From Candidatus Kuenenia stuttgartensis (GTDB lineage: Bacteria; Planctomycetota; Planctomycetia; Planctomycetales; Planctomycetaceae), in the NCBI GenBank assembly GCA_945861865.1, contig CAMAWN010000044.1, forward strand, positions 1 to 34,276: a DNA stretch of 34,276 bases. Reading direction: 5' to 3'. The translations under genes and the position numbers were made by a program. The notes below the pieces were generated by a model. It had not been told where the DNA came from. It worked only from the letters and a program-made list of their open reading frames with translations, and ran no database searches. Below, piece by piece: positions 1 through 6,625 of this stretch; position 1 is the stretch's first letter, and each line of letters begins with the position of its first letter.

Positions 1-131
1 GGTCCAACCGCTCCTACGAAAACTACGACGAACTCTTCGAGGTCGCCTCCAGCTCTTGGTGCCAACACTGCCTCAACACCAACCTGATCAAATCCGTCTG
101 CGCCAAAAGCTACATCCCAACGCGCACCTAA
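1..131 (+). mobile_element. IS630-like transposase, C-terminal tail (left edge truncated)
   Basis: An open frame runs in from the left edge (codons begin at base 3) and stops at TAA 129-131. Its 42 residues contain SNRSYENYDELF, then an SSSWCQHCLN stretch, then IKSVCAKSYIPTRT. This pattern (SNR.Y..YD.LF..A..SW...C......VC...Y) is how many IS630-family DDE transposases end. The catalytic part lies outside the window. Directly after the stop begins a dehydrogenase that lacks its N-terminus, so the element appears to have inserted into, or recombined with, that gene. The exact inverted-repeat end was not identified; it should lie between about 132 and 150. The family call rests on a short tail only. 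Confidence 0.62.
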
Positions 132-147
132 TTTCTGCGAACCGGAT

Positions 148-589
148 CACATCACAGGCTTGCTTGCCACAACTGAAGCGAGCGGTGAATCCGCACATCC
201 TCAACCTCTCGCCGCCGCTGAATATCGAGGCTCGCTGGTTCGCGCCGCACTTGGCCTACAGTTTGTCGAAGTTCGGCATGAGCCTGTGTGTGCTCGGCAT
301 GGCAGAGGAATTTCGGTCACACGGAATCGCGGTCAACGCCTTGTGGCCCCGCACCGCTATCGCAACCGCCGCCGTCCACAATCTGCTTGGTGGTAATGAT
401 TCGATGCGCCGCTGCCGCAATCCAGAGATCGTCGCCGATGCGGCCTACGCGATCCTCACTCGGCTCAGCCGCGAATGCACGGGACAATTCTTTCTCGACG
501 AGGACGTCCTGCGCGATTCGGGCATCAGCGATCTATCGAGCTACGCCGTCGATCCGACTGCGGAACTGCTGCCGGACTTCTTCGTCTGA
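148..589 (+). pseudogene. Short-chain dehydrogenase/reductase (HSDL2-like), 5' end lost
   Basis: The frame ending at TGA 587-589 encodes the C-terminal half of an SDR. It has SQACLPQLKRA (helix before the catalytic strand), HILNLSPP, then AYSLSKFGMS with the catalytic YxxxK, then GIAVNALWPRTAIATAAV, the usual post-catalytic NAL/N-P loop region. These features resemble the SDR part of hydroxysteroid dehydrogenase-like protein 2. The Rossmann TGxxxGIG cofactor motif is missing: upstream of about 148 the frame is transposase DNA, and the in-frame ATG at 56 lies inside that element. The remnant cannot bind NAD(P) and is most likely a dead gene cut by an IS630-like element. The right-hand part is intact up to a natural stop. 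Confidence 0.72.
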
Positions 590-920
590 AGTGCGTGTGA
601 AAAAGCACATGCCCGGTCGAGCGAGTTGCGGCATCCCTGCCTAATGAATCCTCCGTGGTGCCATGGAGGCGTTCAATCGGGGTGAGCGGGATTGAAAACT
701 CTGAGTGAGTCTTCACGTCTCATTCTCGAACCGGGCATGCGAGGTGGCTGCCCATGTGGGTTTCGTGATTCGTCAGCTCAATTCGTTGGAGCGCGTTTTC
801 CGCTCGCGAAACAAAACTTGTCCTCCTTGACCGCGTCTCGCGAGCGGAAGACGAACTCCGAACGACTGTCCCGGATGCTGCCAGCATCCGCTTTCGCCAA
901 CACAAGCTGCGGCGGCGACG
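590..920. other. Gene-free stretch with palindromes
   Basis: No convincing coding region is seen here. A hairpin at 650-669 (CCTCCGTGG / CCATGGAGG) lies just downstream of the dehydrogenase remnant. A perfect 12-bp inverted repeat (798-809 / 838-849) and an 8-bp hairpin (872-879 / 883-890) lie downstream of mraZ, which is read on the minus strand. None has a clear T-run, so they are only possible terminators or dispersed repeats. Confidence 0.5.
798..849. repeat. Inverted repeat, 12-bp perfect arms with 28-nt loop
   Basis: TTCCGCTCGCGA at 798-809 is exactly matched by TCGCGAGCGGAA at 838-849. The design (GC-rich CTCGCG arms, loop of about 30 nt) resembles the two coding-region palindromes at 7443-7509 and 8305-8361, though the sequence differs. 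It may be a degenerate relative or an independent palindrome. Confidence 0.6.
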
Positions 921-1403
921 TCACGCGGACAGGTCCGTGAACAACGGCCCAAACTCTGGCATGTCGTGGCGCAATGTTTCCAGCCAGGCGGCCGGATTCC
1001 AGATCTCCACACAAATCGCCGCGCCGACGATCATCACATCTTGATTCACCGGCACGTCGAGGAATTCGCGGAACCCTTCCGGGATCAACAGCCGTGAGCG
1101 ATTGGCCAGCGTGACCGTCTTCGATCGCGTCGAAAGTAATCGGCCGAGCCGTTGCACTTCGCTCCACCGCGATTCCATCTTGCCGGCTTGAATCCGCAGC
1201 TTGAGGATCGCGACGCCGTCGTCGATCCGCTTCGTCCAGTCGGCCGCTTTCCAGAGGCTCAGACATCCGGCCCGTTCCTTCGCCAGGATGCAATTGCCGT
1301 CGGAATCCACCACCAGCTCTGCCATCTCGGATGGCAGCGTGATTCGGAAGCGATCGTCGATCGTCCGCCGCGCTTCGCCAGAGATGAAGGTGTCCACAGC
1401 CAT
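921..1403 (-). CDS. mraZ: MraZ-like transcriptional regulator (AbrB fold)
   Basis: 160 residues when started at the ATG at 1403, which puts the family N-terminus ([17 protein letters not shown]) at the start; a longer reading to 1517 has no family support. Two SpoVT/AbrB-type swapped-hairpin repeats are visible. The first is [19 protein letters not shown] near residues 8-26. The second is around [19 protein letters not shown], followed by [18 protein letters not shown], close to the MraZ signature (vGlgnrfEIWdp.xW). MraZ is a DNA-binding regulator that usually heads the division and cell-wall cluster and represses its own promoter. Here it stands alone: no rsmH, ftsI or mur gene follows within the window. 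No clear ribosome site precedes the start. It is divergent from selA, with 260 bp between the starts. Confidence 0.8.
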   Translation of the reverse strand: MAVDTFISGEARRTIDDRFRITLPSEMAELVVDSDGNCILAKERAGCLSLWKAADWTKRIDDGVAILKLRIQAGKMESRWSEVQRLGRLLSTRSKTVTLANRSRLLIPEGFREFLDVPVNQDVMIVGAAICVEIWNPAAWLETLRHDMPEFGPLFTDLSA

Positions 1404-1663
1404 GCGTGTGATATTATTGGGCCTTAAACCCACATTCAACCAGTTTTCAAAGATCAATTGGGCAAGTTTTCCACCCAATGAGACAGAAACATTACCAGCC
1501 TCGCTATTCAACCGCAAACAAAAAATCCTCCCAATCGGAAAAATTCGTGTGACCGCTAATGTGGCGATGACTTACTCAACCACATCTCCAGGCTCACTCA
1601 CTGGCGAGCAAATCGAATCCTCGGACAATGGGCGAGCATTTTCCGATTGCCAGTGAGGTCCGA

Positions 1664-3085
1664 ATGTCGTCCGACATCTTGTCACGCCTGCCGCCGGTTC
1701 AAGACCTGTTGAGTCATCTGACCGTTGAACCTCTCATCAAGGAGCATGGTCGTGAGGTGGTGCTCGGCTGGGTGCGAGAAGTTCTCGATCAGACACGACA
1801 GCGACTCGGTCCGTCGAACGGCACACCCAACATCGACGGAACGCGGCAAGCATCACTTGACCGGGCTGCGTGGACGGAGTTGCTGGCAGAGCAAGTGCAA
1901 CAGCAAGCGCGGACTGCGGACCAGCAGCAACTCAGCCGAGTCATCAACGCCACTGGAGTTGTGTTGCACACTGGACTGGGTCGCGCACCGCTGTCGGCCG
2001 CCGCGCGGCAAGCGTTGAGTGAACTTGGCGGACACTGCAACGTCGAAGTCGATCTCGAAACGGCCGAGCGGCGGTATCGTGGGCATCAATTGGAGGCAAC
2101 ATTTCGCGCGCTGACTGGCTGCGAAGATGTGCTGATCGTCAACAACAACGCGGCCGCGACTTTATTGACTCTGCAAGCGCTTTGCGCCGGACGCGAGGTC
2201 GTCATCTCGCGCGGGCAATTGATTGAGATTGGCGGTTCGTTTCGGCTGCCGGAAATCTTCTCACTCAGCGGCGCGGTGTTGCGAGAAATCGGCACAACGA
2301 ACCGCACGCATGTCGGCGACTATCAAGCAGCGATCACCGCCAACACAGCGGCGGTCATGCACGTGCATCCGTCGAACTACCGCGTGATCGGCTTCAGCGA
2401 GACGCCGGCGATCGAAGACCTCGTGCCGGTCGCACGGAAGCATGGCGTGATCGCGATTGACGACATCGGCAGCGGAGCCTTGATCGACGTCGCGGAATTC
2501 GGACTCCCTGCCGAGCCGATGTTTCAGCAGAGCCTCGACGCTGGAGCGGATGTCGTACTCGGTAGCGGCGACAAGCTGCTGGGTGGTCCGCAATGCGGGA
2601 TCATTCTCGGCAAACGCGAGGTCGTGGAGCGAATCCGACAGCATCCGCTCGCGCGCGCCGTTCGAGTCGGCAAGCTGACGCTGGCAGCGCTGCAAGCCAC
2701 GCTCGATGCCTATCTGCGAGGGACTGCGGCCACCGAGATTCCAACGCTGGCGATGCTCTCGGCGTCGGTCGAGTCCTTGCGATTGCGTGCTCGACAAGTC
2801 GCGGACGAGATTGGCGCGTTGTCGGATTGCCGTGTTGAAATCGCGAATGAAACCGCAGCGGTGGGCGGTGGCTCGTTGCCGGGAGTCGATCTGCCGACGG
2901 TTGCGTTGCGGCTGCGGTCGCAGTCGATGTCGGCCGATGAATTCTCTCGCCGATTGCGGTTGGGTTCGATCCGCGTGTTCGGACGAATTCAGCAGGCTGA
3001 CGTGTTGCTCGATTTGCGGAGCGTGCTGTCGGAGGACGATTCGCGGCTCGCGTTGGCAGTGCGCTGCGCCGTGTCAAATCAGTAA
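1664..3085 (+). CDS. selA: L-seryl-tRNA(Sec) selenium transferase SelA
   Basis: 473 residues from ATG 1664. A 12-residue longer start at 1628 is possible but MSSDILSRLPPVQDLL is the normal SelA N-terminus. SelA is a pyridoxal-phosphate enzyme that converts Ser-tRNA(Sec) to Sec-tRNA(Sec) using selenophosphate. The fold-type I core is clear: VINATGVVLHTGLGRAPLS (about 93-111), EIGTTNRTHVGDY (about 208-220), AIDDIGSGALID, and GSGDKLLGGPQCG with the PLP lysine at about residue 304. Length is normal for the family. It implies that the organism makes selenoproteins, but selB, selC and selD are not in the window. A weak hairpin followed by CTCTTTTT lies near 3131-3165 and may end the transcript. Confidence 0.93.
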   Translation: MSSDILSRLPPVQDLLSHLTVEPLIKEHGREVVLGWVREVLDQTRQRLGPSNGTPNIDGTRQASLDRAAWTELLAEQVQQQARTADQQQLSRVINATGVVLHTGLGRAPLSAAARQALSELGGHCNVEVDLETAERRYRGHQLEATFRALTGCEDVLIVNNNAAATLLTLQALCAGREVVISRGQLIEIGGSFRLPEIFSLSGAVLREIGTTNRTHVGDYQAAITANTAAVMHVHPSNYRVIGFSETPAIEDLVPVARKHGVIAIDDIGSGALIDVAEFGLPAEPMFQQSLDAGADVVLGSGDKLLGGPQCGIILGKREVVERIRQHPLARAVRVGKLTLAALQATLDAYLRGTAATEIPTLAMLSASVESLRLRARQVADEIGALSDCRVEIANETAAVGGGSLPGVDLPTVALRLRSQSMSADEFSRRLRLGSIRVFGRIQQADVLLDLRSVLSEDDSRLALAVRCAVSNQ

Positions 3086-3182
3086 ATACCCGGACGCGAG
3101 ACGCATTCGCCACGAGTGGCTAACCTATCGCCCTACCGCGCTTGTGGGCGGGCAACTCTTTTTCGACCAGGAGATTTCAGCG

Positions 3183-4157
3183 ATGCGAAGACTATCAGCG
3201 ATTCTGGCGTCAGCGGTTATGGCCTTCGGCGTTTCGGCGTTCGCCGCGCCGGGCGAAGCCTTCATTGATCCCGAGCAAGCCGGCCCGGACTTCAAAGTCC
3301 AAGGGGAGTACGAAGGGACGATCGGCAACAAGACCAAGTTCGGCGCTCAGGTCATCGCGCTGGGCGACGGCAAGTTTGACGTCGTGCTGCTTCAAAAGGG
3401 ATTGCCCGGTGGTCCGAAAGACGCGGCCTGGGATGGCAAGACGAAGGTGATGCTCAAAGGGGAGACGAAGGACGGCGTCATCGAACTGTCCGGCACGAAC
3501 TTCAAAGGGACGATCAAAGAGGGAGTCCTCAGCGGCACCGCCGAAGAGAACGTGAAATACGAAGGGAAGAAAGTCGAGCGTAAATCAGAGACGCTCGGAG
3601 CCAAGCCGCCGGCCGGCGCGATCGTGCTCTTCGACGGCACGAACGTCGATGCCTGGCAGAACGGGAAAATTCAGGAAGGCAATCTGTTGGGAGTCGGCAC
3701 GCGGACGAAGCAGAAGTTTGAAGACTTCACGCTGCACCTCGAATTCCGCACGCCGTACATGCCGAAGGCTCGCGGCCAAGGGCGCGGCAACAGCGGCATG
3801 TACCTTGTCGATCAATACGAATGCCAAGTCCTCGACTCGTTCGGCCTCTCCGGCGAGAACAACGAATGCGGTGGCATTTACACCGTCGCGAAACCGGCGG
3901 TCAACATGTGCTTCCCTCCGCTGAGCTGGCAAACCTACGACGTCGATTTCCGTTGTGCCCGCTTCGATGCCGAGGGGAAGAAAACCGAAGACGCCGTCAC
4001 TACGATCAAGCACAACGGTTTCGTGATCCACGACAAGCTCAAGCTGAAGGCCACTCCCGGCGGAGGCCAGAACGAAGAGAAGCCCGGCGCGCTGTACTTC
4101 CAAGACCACGGCAATCCGGTCCACTTCCGGAATGTTTGGATCGTCGAAAAGAAATAG
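3183..4157 (+). CDS. Exported DUF1080 (3-keto-disaccharide hydrolase) protein
   Basis: 324 residues from ATG 3183, with AGGAG at 3169-3173 nine bases upstream. Residues 1-21 form a signal peptide (MRRLSAILASAVMAFGVSAFA). Residues about 30-125 are a glycine- and lysine-rich beta-type region (QGEYEGTIGNKTKFG and GTIKEGVLSG) of unassigned function. Residues about 135-324 are a DUF1080 lectin-like jelly roll, starting at IVLFDGTNVDAWQ and including GNSGMYLVDQYECQVLDSFG and the terminal LYFQDHGNPVHFRNVWIVEKK. DUF1080 domains are linked to hydrolysis of 3-keto-glycosides and are greatly expanded in planctomycetes. It probably acts in the periplasm on sugars. A second DUF1080 domain occurs downstream at 4928-6496. 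Confidence 0.88.
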   Translation: MRRLSAILASAVMAFGVSAFAAPGEAFIDPEQAGPDFKVQGEYEGTIGNKTKFGAQVIALGDGKFDVVLLQKGLPGGPKDAAWDGKTKVMLKGETKDGVIELSGTNFKGTIKEGVLSGTAEENVKYEGKKVERKSETLGAKPPAGAIVLFDGTNVDAWQNGKIQEGNLLGVGTRTKQKFEDFTLHLEFRTPYMPKARGQGRGNSGMYLVDQYECQVLDSFGLSGENNECGGIYTVAKPAVNMCFPPLSWQTYDVDFRCARFDAEGKKTEDAVTTIKHNGFVIHDKLKLKATPGGGQNEEKPGALYFQDHGNPVHFRNVWIVEKK

Positions 4158-4191
4158 TTGAGTGAAGGGCGAAGCACCCAATGACGTCAAG

Positions 4192-4270
4192 AATGACGAA
4201 GCCCGAATGAAGAGATTTATTCGGGCTTCGGATTTCGTCGCTCCTTCGTCATTCGGAATTCGTCATTCGG
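4192..4270. repeat. Dispersed palindromic repeat with direct repeats
   Basis: CGAAGCCCGAAT (4197-4208) and ATTCGGGCTTCG (4219-4230) form a perfect 12-bp stem with a 10-nt loop. TTCGTCATTCGG occurs twice (4245-4256, 4259-4270), and CTTCGTCATT (4244-4253) is the reverse complement of AATGACGAAG (4192-4201). The block fills nearly all the space between the DUF1080 gene and the adenosyltransferase start at 4280. It could act as a terminator for the upstream gene, but it has the look of a mobile or dispersed repeat. Confidence 0.75.
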
Positions 4271-4279
4271 GTTTAATCA

Positions 4280-4861
4280 ATGGTTTACCTCAACCGCATT
4301 TACACGAAGTCCGGCGACGGAGGCCAAACCGGCCTCGGCGACGGGACTCGTGTGCCCAAGACGCATGTGCGGATCGCGGCATACGGTGGGACTGATGAAT
4401 TGAATTCGGTGATTGGCGTCGTGCTGACCACCGAGTTGTCCGATGACGTGCGACGGCAACTGACGTTGATTCAGAACGACCTGTTCGATCTGGGCGCGGA
4501 CTTGTGCGTGCCAGAGACCGACCAGCCGCTCGGCTACGAGCCGTTGCGAGTCACCGCGTCGCAAGTCGAACAGCTTGAGCGTTTGATCGACGGTCACAAC
4601 GAGAAGCTGCAACCGCTGACGAGTTTTATCCTGCCGGGAGGCTCGCCGGCCGCCGCTCACCTGCACGTCGCAAGGACCGTCTGCCGCCGTGTCGAGATCG
4701 GGGTGCTTGCGTTGGCTGAGAAGGAGCAAATCAACTCGCAGGTCGCGATCTACCTCAATCGGTTGTCTGACCTGTTGTTCGTGCTGGCTCAGGTTTGCAA
4801 CAACGATGGAGCGGCCAACGTGCTTTGGGTTCCGGGAGCGAATCGAAAACCAGCGACGTAG
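4280..4861 (+). CDS. Cob(I)yrinic acid a,c-diamide / cob(I)alamin adenosyltransferase, PduO/MMAB type
   Basis: 193 residues. It transfers the adenosyl group of ATP to cob(I)alamin, making the coenzyme used by mutases such as methylmalonyl-CoA mutase and by B12-dependent dehydratases. The PduO-type N-terminal ATP motif is present (IYTKSGDGGQTGLGDGTRVPKTHVRIAAYGGTDELNS), as are the SFILPGGSPAAAHLHVARTVCRRVE helix and the YLNRLSDLLFVLAQVCN helix. Length is typical for the bacterial family. There is no Shine-Dalgarno; the palindromic repeat at 4192-4270 ends ten bases before the start. No B12-dependent enzyme is encoded nearby, so its client is outside the window. It was not split further into PduO versus MMAB clades. 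Confidence 0.93.
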   Translation: MVYLNRIYTKSGDGGQTGLGDGTRVPKTHVRIAAYGGTDELNSVIGVVLTTELSDDVRRQLTLIQNDLFDLGADLCVPETDQPLGYEPLRVTASQVEQLERLIDGHNEKLQPLTSFILPGGSPAAAHLHVARTVCRRVEIGVLALAEKEQINSQVAIYLNRLSDLLFVLAQVCNNDGAANVLWVPGANRKPAT

Positions 4862-4883
4862 GATGGCCGCCCGCGGCCATCCT
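4860..4883. terminator. Perfect 11-bp hairpin after the adenosyltransferase gene
   Basis: AGGATGGCCGC (4860-4870) and GCGGCCATCCT (4873-4883) are exactly complementary with a 2-base gap. The stem overlaps the TAG stop at 4859-4861. There is no T-run after it, so intrinsic termination is uncertain; it may be a REP-like element or stabilise the mRNA end. Confidence 0.5.
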
Positions 4884-4927
4884 GCATGTCGCGAACATCA
4901 ACTTCTGCTCTGCAATGGAGATTCACG

Positions 4928-6496
4928 ATGAGCCAAACTGTCCGCACTTTCTCTGCTGCTATTGCGATGTGCCTTTTGCCGTTCATCACGGCTCTCGCTG
5001 CCGAACCAACTCCACGGGAAGGCTTCCGAGCACTCTTCAATGGGAAGGATCTTGCTGGTTGGAACGGCTTGAATCCGCACTCGGTGGACAAACTCACGGG
5101 CGAAAAACTCGATGCCGCGCTGAAGAAGATGCGAGACGAGTTTCCGATCAACTGGCGCGTCGAGAATGGCGAGTTGGTCAATGACGGACACGGGCCGTAT
5201 GCCACGACCGACGCTGAGTTTGGCGATATTGAATTTCTGATCGAATACAAAACCGTTGCGAAGGCGGACAGTGGCGTTTATTTGCGTGGGCTGCCGCAGG
5301 TGCAGATTTGGGATAACAATCAGCCGAGCTTGCACAGTGCTCCGGATCGTAATCCGAATCGAGGCTCCGGCGGCTTGTTCAATAACCTGCCGCGAACGCC
5401 CGGCCGCGATCCGCTGGTCGTCGCCGACAAGCCATTCGGCGAATGGAATTCGTTCCGCATTCGCCAAATCGGAGATCGGACATGGGTGTGGCTCAACGAA
5501 AAGCTTGTCGTCGATGACGCCGTGATGCAGAACTACGCGGCGCGCGACAAGTCACTGCCTGCGAAGGGTCCGATTCACCTGCAAACTCACGGCGGCGAGA
5601 TTCGCTGGCGGAACATTTTTGTTCGCGACATCGGTGCGGGGGAAGCCGCAAAGTCTCTGGTCGAGGCCGACGCAAAATTAAAGACGACGCTCGCCGACAA
5701 AGTTTTGATCGAACGCGGCGTCCGCTACCTCGCCGATGGCCGCGACGAAAAAGCGGACTTGTACGTTCCGCTGAATCGCGCCGCCGACGTTCGCTCGCCG
5801 GCAGTCGTCATCATTCACGGCGGCGGCTGGACCGGCGGCAAGCGCGACGCCGCTCGCGAATTGAACATCGGCAAGACGCTCGCCCTGCATGGCTACGTCG
5901 GCTTGAGCATCGACTACCTGCTGGCGACGGATGACAAACCGTCGTGGCCGACGAACATCCACGACTGCAAAACCGCCGTCCGCTGGCTGCGAGCGAACGC
6001 CAAGCGGTTGCAAATTGATCCCGATCACATCGGCGTCATCGGCGGTTCGGCCGGCGGGCATCTGACATCGCTGCTGGCGATGACCGGTCCGGCTGATGGA
6101 CTTGACCCAACCGCTCCGTGGGGCGAGTTTTCTTGTGCGGTGCAATGTGCCGTCCCGATGTACGGAGCCGGCGAGGTTCGAGACAGCAAGAGTGCGAAGG
6201 CGATGCTCGGCAAGACTCGCGAGGAAGCTCCGGACCTCTACAAGCTCGCGTCGCCGATCTCACATGCCGATGCGAACGATCCGCCGTTCCTGATCCTGCA
6301 CGGCACCGCCGACAAGACGGTTCCCGTCGAGCAATCCGAAATCCTCGCCGCCGCGCTGAAGAAGGCCGGCGTCGAGCACGAACTCATCCTCGTTCCCGAC
6401 GCGCCGCACACGTTCGACCTGCAACCCAAACAACAAGACCTCCGCCCGTTGGTCCTCGCGTTTTTCGACAAACACTTGAAGCCAACGAGCAAGTGA
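4928..6496 (+). CDS. Exported fusion: DUF1080 domain + BD-FAE-like alpha/beta-hydrolase (esterase)
   Basis: 522 residues from ATG 4928, with GGAG at 4917-4920. Residues 1-24 are a signal peptide ending ALAAEP. Residues about 30-235 are a DUF1080 jelly roll (FRALFNGKDLAGWNG at the start, then GVYLRGLPQVQIWDN and IHLQTHGGEIRWRNIFVRDI). Residues about 250-522 are an esterase/lipase of the BD-FAE/acetyl-xylan esterase group. Its oxyanion motif is HGGGW at 297-301, its nucleophile elbow GGSAGG has Ser374, Asp462 lies in HGTADKTVP and His494 in APHTFD. All three catalytic residues are present. The pairing suggests release of an acyl group and hydrolysis of a sugar bond on the same glycan. The substrate is not known. 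Confidence 0.9.
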   Translation: MSQTVRTFSAAIAMCLLPFITALAAEPTPREGFRALFNGKDLAGWNGLNPHSVDKLTGEKLDAALKKMRDEFPINWRVENGELVNDGHGPYATTDAEFGDIEFLIEYKTVAKADSGVYLRGLPQVQIWDNNQPSLHSAPDRNPNRGSGGLFNNLPRTPGRDPLVVADKPFGEWNSFRIRQIGDRTWVWLNEKLVVDDAVMQNYAARDKSLPAKGPIHLQTHGGEIRWRNIFVRDIGAGEAAKSLVEADAKLKTTLADKVLIERGVRYLADGRDEKADLYVPLNRAADVRSPAVVIIHGGGWTGGKRDAARELNIGKTLALHGYVGLSIDYLLATDDKPSWPTNIHDCKTAVRWLRANAKRLQIDPDHIGVIGGSAGGHLTSLLAMTGPADGLDPTAPWGEFSCAVQCAVPMYGAGEVRDSKSAKAMLGKTREEAPDLYKLASPISHADANDPPFLILHGTADKTVPVEQSEILAAALKKAGVEHELILVPDAPHTFDLQPKQQDLRPLVLAFFDKHLKPTSK

Positions 6497-6625
6497 CAAC
6501 ATTTCGCACCCGACCGAACGCCGCGAGCCGTTGGCCAACAGCCGTTATCCTTTTTCCGAAAGTTTCAAAAACGGTATCACGGTCGTCGGCGATCGGTTGT
6601 CGGCCGAGCAACGAAGGGCAACGCG

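Noticed and set aside
692..1012. Several open frames on both strands downstream of mraZ
   Set aside because: They overlap each other, have shadow-like Arg/Ser-rich composition and no ribosome sites; the region is better explained by palindromes.
1404..1520. Canonical MraZ box array (closely spaced TGGG direct repeats)
   Set aside because: TGGG motifs occur but at about 45-55 bp spacing and in mixed orientation; kept only as a finding, not as a feature.
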